Below, in pieces: positions 5,826-12,249 of a stretch of 12,866 nt of DNA. The notes under the pieces are model-generated. The model was given only the letters and a program-made list of their open reading frames with translations. It ran no database searches and had not been told where the DNA came from. This stretch comes from VRUE01 sp036271315 (GTDB lineage: Bacteria > Actinomycetota > Thermoleophilia > Solirubrobacterales > 70-9), in assembly GCA_036271315.1 (NCBI GenBank), contig DATBAV010000013.1, positions 1 through 12,866 of the forward strand, written 5' to 3'. Position numbers and translations under genes: made by a program. How positions within the stretch are numbered: position 1 is the first letter of the stretch; each line of letters begins with the position of its first letter.

Positions 5826-7073
5826 ATGAAGATCGGAATCGTCGGCCTCGGCTACGTCGGCCTGCCGCTTGCCGTCGCCTTCGCCGAGGCCGGGCACGAG
5901 GTGATCGGGCTCGACACCGACCCGCGCAAGGTCGAGGGACTCAACGCCGGTCGCAGCCACATCGAGGACGTCGCCGCCGCGGCCCTGGCGCCGCTCGGCG
6001 AGCGTCTGAAGGCGACCGGCAATCAGGCCGGCCTCGCCTCCTGCGAAGCGATCGTGATCTGCGTTCCGACCCCGCTGACCGGCTCGCGCGAGCCCGACCT
6101 CACCTACCTGCTCGACTCCGCCACGGCCCTCTCGGGAGTGCTGCAGCCCGAGCAGCTGGTCGTGCTCGAGTCGACCACCTATCCGGGCACGACCCGCGAG
6201 CGGCTGCTGCCGATCCTCGAGGAGTCGGGCCTCTCGGCCGGCCGCGATTTCCACCTCGCCTTCTCGCCCGAGCGGATCGATCCCGGCCGCACCGACTACA
6301 CGGTGCGGACCACGCCGAAGCTGGTCGGCGGCATCACCCCCGCCTGCGCCGAGCGCGCCCGCGAGCTCTACGCGCTGATCTGCGACGAGGTCATCGTCCT
6401 CTCCAGTCCCGAGGCGGCGGAGCTCTCGAAGCTGCTCGAGAACATCTTCCGCTCGGTCAACATCGCCCTCGTCAACGAGCTCGCCCAGCTCTGCGACCGG
6501 CTCGAGATCGACGTCTGGGAGGTGGTCGACGCGGCGGCGACCAAGCCCTTCGGCTTCATGCGCTTCGAGCCCGGTCCCGGCATGGGTGGGCACTGCCTCC
6601 CGGTCGACCCTTTCTACCTCGCCTTCAAGGCACGCGAGCACGACTTCTACCCCGAGTTCATCGAGCTCGCCGGCAAGGTCAACCAGACCCAGCCCGCCTT
6701 CTGCGTCGAGCGGATCGAGCGCGCCCTCAACGACGCCGGCAAGCCGGTCAAGGACTCGCGGATCCTGCTGCTCGGGGTCAGCTACAAGGCGGGGGTCGGC
6801 GACACCCGCGAGTCGCCGGCGCTGAAGATCGCCCGCCGTCTGCGGGAGTTCGGCGGCGAGGTCTCCTACCACGACCCCCACGTCGCCGAGCTCCCCGAGC
6901 TGGGCCTGGCCTCGGTCGATCTGGCCGCGGCGCTCGACTCCGCCGACGCCGTCGCGATCGTCACCGCGCACCCCGAGCTCGACTACGCCAAGGTCGTCTC
7001 GGCGGCCCGGCTAGTGGTCGATTTCCGCGGCGTCACCCGCGGCATCGAGGCGCCGAACCTGGTCAGGCTCTAG
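5826..7073 (+). CDS. Nucleotide-sugar (UDP-N-acetylhexosamine type) 6-dehydrogenase
   Basis: 415 residues, normal for the UDP-glucose/GDP-mannose dehydrogenase superfamily, which oxidises the C6 hydroxyl of a nucleotide sugar to a uronate in two NAD-dependent steps. The NAD-binding motif 'GIVGLGYVGLPLA' is at 4-16. 'ESTTYPGTT' (115-123) and 'FSPERIDPG' (146-154) follow. 'ELSKLLENIFRSVNIALVNE' (199-218) contains Lys202. Catalytic Cys257 sits in 'GPGMGGHCLPVDPFYL'. 'LGVSYKAGVGDTRESPALKI' lies in the C-terminal domain. The overall wording is closest to the UDP-GlcNAc/UDP-ManNAc dehydrogenase branch (WbpA/WecC-like) rather than UDP-glucose dehydrogenase; this is a family-based judgement. Products feed capsule, O-antigen or cell-wall glycans. 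The ATG at 5826 is chosen because it begins the Rossmann strand directly; upstream codons in frame are untypical. It stands alone without glycan genes, divergent from one TetR gene, and its 3' end overlaps another TetR gene by 11 bases. Confidence 0.93.
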   Translation: MKIGIVGLGYVGLPLAVAFAEAGHEVIGLDTDPRKVEGLNAGRSHIEDVAAAALAPLGERLKATGNQAGLASCEAIVICVPTPLTGSREPDLTYLLDSATALSGVLQPEQLVVLESTTYPGTTRERLLPILEESGLSAGRDFHLAFSPERIDPGRTDYTVRTTPKLVGGITPACAERARELYALICDEVIVLSSPEAAELSKLLENIFRSVNIALVNELAQLCDRLEIDVWEVVDAAATKPFGFMRFEPGPGMGGHCLPVDPFYLAFKAREHDFYPEFIELAGKVNQTQPAFCVERIERALNDAGKPVKDSRILLLGVSYKAGVGDTRESPALKIARRLREFGGEVSYHDPHVAELPELGLASVDLAAALDSADAVAIVTAHPELDYAKVVSAARLVVDFRGVTRGIEAPNLVRL

Positions 7074-7755
7074 CGGCCTTCATCTCGGCACCGGCGACCT
7101 CGGCTCCGAAGTAGGGCAGCACCGCGAAGTACATGAAGTCCGGCAGCAGCTGGCGGAATCCGTCAGCGTCTCCCGTCGCCAGCTTGGCGTGGACCACCGC
7201 GTGCATGCCGGCGACGATCCCCTCGGCGGCGATCGGCGGCGGCGTCTCGGTGCCGGTCGAGGCGTGACGCGCCGAATCGATGAAATCGGTGATCTCTTTC
7301 ATCGCTTCGGAGCGAATTTTCAGCGCCTCCGGGCCCGCTGCGTGGACCTCGACGATCAGCGCCCGGCCGATCGCGGGGTCCGCGTCGAGGGCGTCGAGGA
7401 TGGCGCCGATGCCGGCCCGCAGCTTGCCTCGCCAACTCTCTTCCGGCTCCGCGGCGGCGCTGGCGACGGCTTCGAATTTGGCGACCCCGTAAGCGAGTGC
7501 CTCCAGGTAACAGACGTCCTTGTCGGCGAACTCGTCATAGAAAGCCTGCCTGTAGAGCCCGGTCTGATCGAGCACCATGCGCACGGACGCGGCGTCGTAG
7601 CCGGCATTGCCGACAGCCTCGAGCATGCCCTCGAGAATGCGCTGACGCTTCGGGGAACTCACCAGTCTGAGTGCGGGAGCTTCGGGGAGGACCTTCCCCG
7701 TTGCGCCGGTCCCCGCAGCCCCTGCCCGGACCTTGGTTGCGGCTTGCTTGCCCAT
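7063..7755 (-). CDS. TetR family regulator, type II of this cluster
   Basis: 230 residues from ATG at 7755. The first ~33 residues are a basic, Ala/Gly-rich tail. The HTH domain covers about 36-82 ('KRQRILEGMLEAVGNAGYDA' to 'YRQAFYDEFADKDVCYLEA') and keeps the usual Phe-Tyr. The ligand domain has 'ESWRGKL', 'IVEVHAAGPEA' and 'LLPDFMYFAVLPYFG'. Unlike several neighbours it has a purine-rich Shine-Dalgarno (AGAGGAAGG) upstream and a ~50-base leader. It is divergent from the type I TetR at 7870, with 114 bases between starts and a shared dyad there. Its TGA stop lies inside the last codons of the dehydrogenase. Targets and ligand are unknown. Confidence 0.88.
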   Translation of the reverse strand: MGKQAATKVRAGAAGTGATGKVLPEAPALRLVSSPKRQRILEGMLEAVGNAGYDAASVRMVLDQTGLYRQAFYDEFADKDVCYLEALAYGVAKFEAVASAAAEPEESWRGKLRAGIGAILDALDADPAIGRALIVEVHAAGPEALKIRSEAMKEITDFIDSARHASTGTETPPPIAAEGIVAGMHAVVHAKLATGDADGFRQLLPDFMYFAVLPYFGAEVAGAEMKAARA

Positions 7756-7802
7756 CCGACCTTCCTCTGCTGATCAAGGGAACGGGTTGTCTGGAATAAG
7801 GA

Positions 7803-7832
7803 ACAGTAGCGGTATCTGGTAGATCCGTCCAG
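7803..7832 (-). promoter_or_regulatory. Candidate promoter of the TetR gene at 7063-7755
   Basis: On the minus strand CTGGAC (7827-7832), an 18-base spacer and TACTGT (7803-7808). This is close in sequence and spacing to the TTGGAC-N18-TACTCT promoter of the TetR gene at 5036-5716. Transcription would start near 7796, giving a leader of about 40 bases with a Shine-Dalgarno. Confidence 0.45.
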
Positions 7833-7845
7833 CTTGGAAACGGAT
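7823..7845. promoter_or_regulatory. Candidate shared TetR operator between divergent regulators
   Basis: Inverted repeat ATCCGT (7823-7828) and ACGGAT (7840-7845) with an 11-base centre. The 23-base dyad covers the -35 elements of both divergent promoters (7827-7832 minus, 7834-7839 plus), so one bound dimer could shut off both genes. Size and placement are typical of TetR-family operators. Confidence 0.55.
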
Positions 7846-7862
7846 TCTTATAGAGGTACTCT
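7834..7862 (+). promoter_or_regulatory. Near-leaderless promoter of the TetR gene at 7870-8550
   Basis: TTGGAA (7834-7839), a 17-base spacer and TACTCT (7857-7862), then seven bases to GTG at 7870. The -10 hexamer is identical to that of the TetR gene at 5036-5716. The TTG at 7834 that would extend the reading frame is the -35 element, so it is not a start codon in this reading. Confidence 0.55.
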
Positions 7863-7869
7863 GGCGTTC

Positions 7870-8550
7870 GTGGCTGATCGCGCACCGCAAGCGACAAGGA
7901 TGCCCCCGGGAAGGCATCAACTGCCACGCGAGTTCATCGCCCAGCACCAGCGGGCCCGCATAATTGCCGCCCTCGCCGAGGAGACGGTGGAGAAGGGCTA
8001 CCGCGCCGTCACGGTCGCCGACATCGTCCGCCGCGCCGGCATTGCCCGCAACACTTTCTACGAGAACTTCTCCTCCAAGGAGGACTGCTTCCTCGCCGCT
8101 TCCGAGTTCGCCGTCAAGGAGGCGCTGCGCCGTGTCGTCGATGCAGCCAGCAAGGTCGACACTTGGCCCGCCCGGGTCAACGCCGGCCTCGCCGCCTTCC
8201 TTCACTACGTCGCCAACGAGCCCGCCCTCGCCCGCACCTGCATCGTCGAGGCGCTCTCGGCCGGGCCCGCCGCGGTCGACCGTTACGAGCGCTCGATTCA
8301 GGCCTTCGTGCCGCTCTTCCGCATGGGCCGCAAGGTCTCGGCCAAGGGCGAGGAGCTGCCGACGACGTTGGAGGAGACGATCGTCGGCGGGATCTTCTGG
8401 ATTCTCTACCAGCGCATCATCATGGGGCAGGCGGAGCAGATCGAGGAACTGCTGCCGGAGCTGGTCGAGTTTTCGCTCACGCCTTACCTCGGCGCCGAGT
8501 CCGCCAAGCGGATCGCCGGCGAAGAAGCACCGACCGCCAACGCGGGTTGA
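7870..8550 (+). CDS. TetR family regulator, type I of this cluster
   Basis: 226 residues from GTG at 7870. The protein begins '(M)ADRAPQATRMPPGRHQLPRE', matching the type I paralogue at 11361 that begins 'MADEELGPLPAGRHGFSRE', and this decides the start. TTG at 7834 is part of the promoter, and ATG at 7900 would cut off the conserved lead-in. The HTH domain spans about 26-72 ('AEETVEKGYRAVTVADIVRR' then 'NTFYENFSSKEDCF'). The ligand domain has 'DTWPARV', 'IVEALSAGPAAV', 'EETIVGGIFWILYQRIIMG' and 'LLPELVEFSLTPYLG'. It is divergent from a type II TetR and followed after 33 bases by the tandem TetR ORF, with which it may be co-transcribed. No ligand can be inferred. Confidence 0.88.
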   Translation: MADRAPQATRMPPGRHQLPREFIAQHQRARIIAALAEETVEKGYRAVTVADIVRRAGIARNTFYENFSSKEDCFLAASEFAVKEALRRVVDAASKVDTWPARVNAGLAAFLHYVANEPALARTCIVEALSAGPAAVDRYERSIQAFVPLFRMGRKVSAKGEELPTTLEETIVGGIFWILYQRIIMGQAEQIEELLPELVEFSLTPYLGAESAKRIAGEEAPTANAG

Positions 8551-8583
8551 GCCAGGGGCAGGGATTGGGGGTCCCATGACCTA

Positions 8584-9948
8584 GTGCTTGACCTGGAGAC
8601 CCGCGAGCGCGCCGCCAGTCCCGAGCGCGAGCGCATCGTCGAGGCCCTGATCGAGATCGCCGCCGAGCGCGGCTATGCCGAGACCACGATCGAGCTGATC
8701 CTCGAGCGAGCCGAACTCGACCGGCCCGCGTTCGACCGCCACTTCCGCGGCAAGTACGACTGCTTCCTCTCCGCCTGGCAGGAGATCAACGAGGGCTGCA
8801 TGCGGGAGATGCTGGAGGCCTACAACAGCCAGGAGAGCTGGCCCGACCGGCTCCGCGCGGTCGCTTGCGAGATCATCGAAAACCTCCGCAACGCCCCCAG
8901 CCGGGCCTCGTTCGCGGTCGAGGTACTGGCGGCCGGCGACGCCGCCCGGGCGCGGCGCGACATGACGATGCGGGTGATCGCCTCGCTGATCGACGCTGGG
9001 CGCAACGAGATGGAGGATCCGGAGTCGGTGCCGCACACGACCGCCGAGGCACTCGCGGGGTCCGCCTACGGCCAGGTCTACGCCAAAGTCGTGCGCGGGG
9101 ATGCCGACGAGTTGCCCGAGCTGGTGCCGCAATTGATGTCCGCTGCGGTAATGCCGTATCTGGGGATCGAGGCGGGGCTGGCCGAGTTGTCAAGGGGCTT
9201 CGATCCGCCAGCGCGATATCGTCGGGGTGTGGCCAAGAAGAAGTCCTCCTCCCGAGATACGGGTGACTCGGGAGTGTCGGCTGAGGAATATCCCCCCGAG
9301 CTCGCCCGGTTGCCTCCCGGCCGCCATGGCTTGCCGCGCGAGTTCGTCATCCATAACCAGCGCGAGCGCCTGATCGCCGGCCTCGCCGAGGCGATCGCCG
9401 AAAATGGCTACTCGGGCACGACGATCGCCCACATCACCCGCCACGCCGCCGTCTCTCGCCGCACCTTCTACGAGCACTTCTCCAGCAAGGACGAGTGCTT
9501 CGTCGCCGCCTACGACACGGTGATGGAGGAGCTGCGCGGTCGCGTTTCCACCGCCTTCGACGGCGAGGACGACTGGCCGCACGCGGTCAAAGCCGGGATC
9601 GGGGCGATGCTCGAGTTCCTCGCCGCCGAGCCGCACCTGGCCCGTCTCTGCATGGTCGAGGCGCTGGTCGCCGGCCCGGTCGTGGTCGAGCGCTACGACG
9701 CCGCGATACAGAGCTTCGTGCCCTACTTCCAGACCGGCCGCGAGGGCCGCCCACCCGAGGTCCTCGACCGCCTCTCGGCGACCACCGAGGAGGCCCTGGT
9801 CGGCGGCATGGTCTCGCTGATCTCCCGCCGCATCATCGCCGGCAAGGCCGAAGAGCTGGAGGAACTGCTGCCCGACCTGGTCGAGTTCACGCTCACTCCA
9901 TATCTGGGGAGTCAAGAGGCTGCAGAGCTCGCTCGGGAGCAGAGCTGA
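8584..9948 (+). CDS. Tandem double TetR regulator (type II joined to type I in one frame)
   Basis: One uninterrupted frame of 454 residues holds two complete TetR proteins. Half 1 (1-~205) has HTH 16-61 ('RERIVEALIEIAAERGYAET' to 'FDRHFRGKYDCF') and type II marks 'ESWPDRL', 'AVEVLAAG' and 'AVMPYLG'. Half 2 (~216-454) has the type I lead-in 'LPPGRHGLPREF' (243-254), HTH ~258-306 ('SRRTFYEHFSSKDECF') and 'MVEALVAGPVVV', 'EELLPDLVEFTLTPYLG'. The linker (~206-240) is short and polar. GTG at 8584 is the start, with GGGGG 12 bases upstream. An ATG-ACC-TAG mini-ORF at 8576-8584 overlaps it by one base. An internal GTG at 9229 starts '(M)AKKKSSS', much like a normal gene start, and has a TATCGT hexamer six bases before it. 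Half 2 may therefore also, or only, be made separately. Either reading needs testing. The 3' end overlaps the convergent TetR by 56 bases. Confidence 0.85.
   Translation: MLDLETRERAASPERERIVEALIEIAAERGYAETTIELILERAELDRPAFDRHFRGKYDCFLSAWQEINEGCMREMLEAYNSQESWPDRLRAVACEIIENLRNAPSRASFAVEVLAAGDAARARRDMTMRVIASLIDAGRNEMEDPESVPHTTAEALAGSAYGQVYAKVVRGDADELPELVPQLMSAAVMPYLGIEAGLAELSRGFDPPARYRRGVAKKKSSSRDTGDSGVSAEEYPPELARLPPGRHGLPREFVIHNQRERLIAGLAEAIAENGYSGTTIAHITRHAAVSRRTFYEHFSSKDECFVAAYDTVMEELRGRVSTAFDGEDDWPHAVKAGIGAMLEFLAAEPHLARLCMVEALVAGPVVVERYDAAIQSFVPYFQTGREGRPPEVLDRLSATTEEALVGGMVSLISRRIIAGKAEELEELLPDLVEFTLTPYLGSQEAAELAREQS
9217..9231 (+). promoter_or_regulatory. Candidate internal promoter and GTG start for the second TetR half
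   Basis: TATCGT (9217-9222), six bases, then GTG at 9229, which is codon 216 of the tandem frame. The layout copies the leaderless starts at 5716, 5826 and 10667. Starting here would give a 239-residue type I TetR like those at 7870 and 11361. A TTGTCA at 9187-9192 is too far upstream (24 bases) for a standard -35. Confidence 0.35.
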
Positions 9949-10579
9949 GTTCCAGCCAAGCTTCATCCTCGCCGAAGTAGTTGAGCACGGCGAGGTGGGC
10001 GAGGTCGGGGAGCAGGCGCTCGACCGTCGCTGCCCTGCCCGCGCCGATCTCGGTCGCGATCGCTTCCTCGACCGCGCCGACGACGAACTGGGCGGTGAGC
10101 GGGGTCACGGTGGCGCGCGCGTTGGGCTCGTGGCGGGCCGAGTCGACCGCCCGCGCGAAGCGCTCGACCAGCTGCTGGTGCTTTGCCCAGGCCTGACCGC
10201 GGGCGGCCCGCACCTCGACCACCAACGCCTTCGCCAGCAGCGGCTGCTCGGCAACCGTGCGCAGCAGTCGGGCGAGGGCGGCGCGGAAGCCCGCCCGCCA
10301 GCTCTCGGCCTCACGGCCCGCCTCGAGCACTTCCGCGCAGAGTCGATCTGCCGCCATCTCGTAGGCCTGGGCGAAACAGGCCTCCTTGCCGCCGAAGCGG
10401 CGCTGGAAGCGGTCGCGGGAGATCCCGCTGCGCTCCAGCACTTCCTGCACCGTGGCCTTGTCGTAGCCACGGGCGCCGACGCTGAGCAGCATCGCTTCCA
10501 GCGCTCCCTCATCCGACGCGCGCTGCGGAATGGCCTCGTCCCATGACCTCACCGCGCGCAGTGTGGGTGGAGCATCCAC
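9893..10579 (-). CDS. TetR family regulator, type II of this cluster
   Basis: 228 residues from GTG at 10579. The frame is open much further upstream (to 11356), but that part is antisense to the neighbouring TetR gene and is not coding. GTG 10579 is chosen because a TTGATA-N16-TAAGGT promoter ends eight bases before it and the HTH domain begins about 22 residues in. A GTG nine codons later is an alternative. HTH covers about 22-72 ('ALEAMLLSVGARGYDKATVQ' to 'DRFQRRFGGKEACF'), with Gln in place of the usual Tyr. Ligand domain: 'ESWRAGF', 'VVEVRAARG' and 'LLPDLAHLAVLNYFG'. The last ~18 codons overlap, tail to tail, the end of the tandem TetR gene. It is divergent from the type I TetR at 10667 with 87 bases between starts. 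Confidence 0.82.
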   Translation of the reverse strand: MDAPPTLRAVRSWDEAIPQRASDEGALEAMLLSVGARGYDKATVQEVLERSGISRDRFQRRFGGKEACFAQAYEMAADRLCAEVLEAGREAESWRAGFRAALARLLRTVAEQPLLAKALVVEVRAARGQAWAKHQQLVERFARAVDSARHEPNARATVTPLTAQFVVGAVEEAIATEIGAGRAATVERLLPDLAHLAVLNYFGEDEAWLELSSAPERALQPLDSPDME

Positions 10580-10587
10580 TCCGAGGT

Positions 10588-10615
10588 ACCTTAGCCCATC
10601 TTTGGGAACTATCAA
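10588..10615 (-). promoter_or_regulatory. Candidate promoter of the TetR gene at 9893-10579
   Basis: On the minus strand TTGATA (10610-10615), a 16-base spacer and TAAGGT (10588-10593), then eight bases to GTG. The -35 matches TTGACA at five of six positions. Transcription would begin at or within a base or two of the start codon. Confidence 0.5.
10595..10606. promoter_or_regulatory. Candidate operator in the promoter spacer
   Basis: CCCA-TCTT-TGGG, an inverted repeat with a four-base centre, lies entirely inside the 16-base spacer between the -35 and -10 of the minus-strand TetR promoter. A regulator bound there would block the promoter. The arms are short, so this is tentative. Confidence 0.3.
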
Positions 10616-10654
10616 CACTTCATATACTGCCTTCGTACCAATGGGAACGCGCGC

Positions 10655-10660
10655 TATCCT
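10655..10660 (+). promoter_or_regulatory. Candidate leaderless -10 element of the TetR gene at 10667
   Basis: TATCCT lies six bases before the GTG at 10667, and no Shine-Dalgarno is present. The best -35 at 17 bases is only TTCGTA (10632-10637). A GGGAAC motif lies just upstream (10643-10648). Confidence 0.45.
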
Positions 10661-10666
10661 AATTGC

Positions 10667-11350
10667 GTGCGTGCATTGCCTGGAAAGGCCTCCCGGCAGC
10701 CGCCCGGCCCGGAGCCGGTCAGCCGCGCCGCGTCCGCCGAGGACCAGCGGCGGCGGATTCTCGAGGCCACCGCGGACCTGATCGCCGAGCAGGGCTACGC
10801 CGAGACGACGATCGAGCAGATCGTGCGCCGCGCCCGGGTCGGCTACGCGACCTTTTACAAGCACTACGCCGATAAGCAGGAGGCCTTCCTCGCCCTGATG
10901 GACGCGGCGGTCGAGCGCACGGCCTACGAGGTGGAGGAAGCCTTCGACCGCGAAGACGGCCCCTGGCCCGACAAGGTCGGGGCCGGGCTGGGAGCGCTGC
11001 TGAAGATCGCCGCCGAACACCCGGGCGTGGCCCGGGCCTGCCTGGTCGAGGCGCCGACCGCGGGGCCGGAGGCGGCGGCGCGCCACGAGGCGGCGCTGAG
11101 GCGCTTCGCGCCGCTGTTGCGGCCGGGCCGCGAGCTCAACCCGCGCAAAGATCAGCTGCCGGAGGCACTGGAGGAGACCCTCGCCGGCGGGGTGCTCTGG
11201 GTGATCAACCAGCGCCTGATCGCCGGCGAAGCCGAGAAGCTGCGGGCGCTGCTGCCCGAGGCGCTCGAGTTCCTGCTGCGGCCCTACGTGGGCGAGGACG
11301 TGGCCGCCCGCGAGGCCGGCGCCGCCAGCCACCAAGCGACCTCCGCCTGA
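10667..11350 (+). CDS. TetR family regulator, type I of this cluster
   Basis: 227 residues from GTG at 10667. The HTH domain covers about 26-74 ('DQRRRILEATADLIAEQGYA' to 'YATFYKHYADKQEAF') with the standard Phe-Tyr. The ligand domain has 'GPWPDKV', 'LVEAPTAGPEA', 'EETLAGGVLWVINQRLIAG' and 'LLPEALEFLLRPYVG', close to the type I members at 7870 and 9229, although it lacks their N-terminal 'PPGRH' segment. The start is chosen because TATCCT sits six bases upstream. It is divergent from a type II TetR and is followed after 10 bases by another type I TetR, so these two form an operon. Ligand and targets are not readable. Confidence 0.88.
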   Translation: MRALPGKASRQPPGPEPVSRAASAEDQRRRILEATADLIAEQGYAETTIEQIVRRARVGYATFYKHYADKQEAFLALMDAAVERTAYEVEEAFDREDGPWPDKVGAGLGALLKIAAEHPGVARACLVEAPTAGPEAAARHEAALRRFAPLLRPGRELNPRKDQLPEALEETLAGGVLWVINQRLIAGEAEKLRALLPEALEFLLRPYVGEDVAAREAGAASHQATSA

Positions 11351-11360
11351 GCGCACCTAA

Positions 11361-12029
11361 ATGGCGGACGAAGAGCTCGGCCCCCTTCCCGCTGGCCGCC
11401 ACGGCTTCAGTCGCGAGCAGGTCGCCCATAACCAGCGCGAGCGCCTGATCGCCGGCCTCGCCACGGCGGTTGCCGAGAAGGGCTACCGCGCGGTGACGAT
11501 TACCGACATCACCAAAGCGGCCCGGGTCTCGCGCCGCGTTTTCTACGAGAACTTCGAGGGCAAGGATGAGTGCTTCCTGGCTGCCTTCGAGGTCGTGGTC
11601 GGTCATATTCGTGACCTCGGCGCCGAGGCGGCGGCCGGAGTGCAGGGCTGGCCAAACCAGGCAATCGAGGCCTCTCGCGCCGTGCTCGTCTTTCTCGCCG
11701 CCGAACCCGACCTTGCTCGCCTCTGCTTGGTCGAGGCCCAGGCCGCCGGCCCGATGGTCTCGGCCCGCTTCCACGAGACCGTGCATGAGCTGGTGCCGTA
11801 TCTGGAACGAGGCCGCGCCGAGCGCCAGGGCGAGCGCGACCTGCCTCCGAGCACCGAGGAGTCGACGCTTGGCGCCCTGGTCATGCTCAGCTCCCGCAAG
11901 GTCGCGGCCGGCGAAGCCGAGCGCCTTCTCGACCTCCTCCCAGAGCTGGGCGAATTCATCCTCGCGCCTTACATTGGCACCGAGGAGGCGGTGCGAGTGA
12001 GCAGAGACATTCGCCATGCCCAGGCTTAG
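11361..12029 (+). CDS. TetR family regulator, type I of this cluster
   Basis: 222 residues from ATG at 11361. N-terminal 'PAGRHGFSREQVAHNQRERL' (10-29) is the type I lead-in. The HTH ends with 'SRRVFYENFEGKDECF' near 57-72. The ligand domain has 'QGWPNQA', 'LVEAQAAGPMV' and 'LLPELGEFILAPYIG'. It closely resembles the second half of the tandem TetR. No Shine-Dalgarno or promoter is visible in the 10-base gap after the preceding TetR, so coupled translation is likely. Six bases downstream begins a DUF4258 gene, which could be part of the same transcript. Confidence 0.88.
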   Translation: MADEELGPLPAGRHGFSREQVAHNQRERLIAGLATAVAEKGYRAVTITDITKAARVSRRVFYENFEGKDECFLAAFEVVVGHIRDLGAEAAAGVQGWPNQAIEASRAVLVFLAAEPDLARLCLVEAQAAGPMVSARFHETVHELVPYLERGRAERQGERDLPPSTEESTLGALVMLSSRKVAAGEAERLLDLLPELGEFILAPYIGTEEAVRVSRDIRHAQA

Positions 12030-12035
12030 CGAGGC

Positions 12036-12248
12036 GTGCGTTTCAGCCGCCATGCAAAGAACGAGATGAGGCTCTACGGAATCCGACGAGGCGACGTCGA
12101 GAAGGTCGTCGCAAATCCGATCGCCACACAGTTCGATCGATCCGGGAACCGGCGATTGACCGGATTGGGGATGGATCGTCGTGCGATCATTGTCGTTCTG
12201 GCGGGCGACGAGCCTAGTTTCGTCATCACAACCTTTCCGGACGATTGA
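12036..12248 (+). CDS. DUF4258 domain small protein, possible toxin-like partner
   Basis: 70 residues from GTG at 12036. The sequence follows the DUF4258 pattern: 'RFSRHAKNEMRLYGIRRGDVEKVVANP' at 2-28 (His6 and Arg5 in the 'SRHA' motif), a middle Gly/Arg segment and C-terminal strands 'IIVVLAGDEPSFVITTFP'. The family is often considered RelE/toxin-like in fold and is commonly found next to small antitoxin-like genes, but a confirmed activity cannot be claimed. It starts six bases after a TetR stop and ends one base before the DUF2283 start, so the three are probably co-transcribed. Confidence 0.78.
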   Translation: MRFSRHAKNEMRLYGIRRGDVEKVVANPIATQFDRSGNRRLTGLGMDRRAIIVVLAGDEPSFVITTFPDD

Positions 12249-12249
12249 T

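Noticed and set aside
5721..6971. 416-residue minus-strand open frame opposite the dehydrogenase
   Set aside because: It is the antisense shadow of the dehydrogenase, with no recognisable domain.
5231..7114. 627-residue plus-strand open frame across a TetR gene and the dehydrogenase
   Set aside because: Its product is Arg/Pro/Ala-rich low complexity and overlaps two genes with clear domains in other frames.
10580..11356. Extension of the minus-strand TetR frame to 11356
   Set aside because: The extra 259 codons are antisense to the type I TetR at 10667, and the promoter for the real gene lies inside this stretch.
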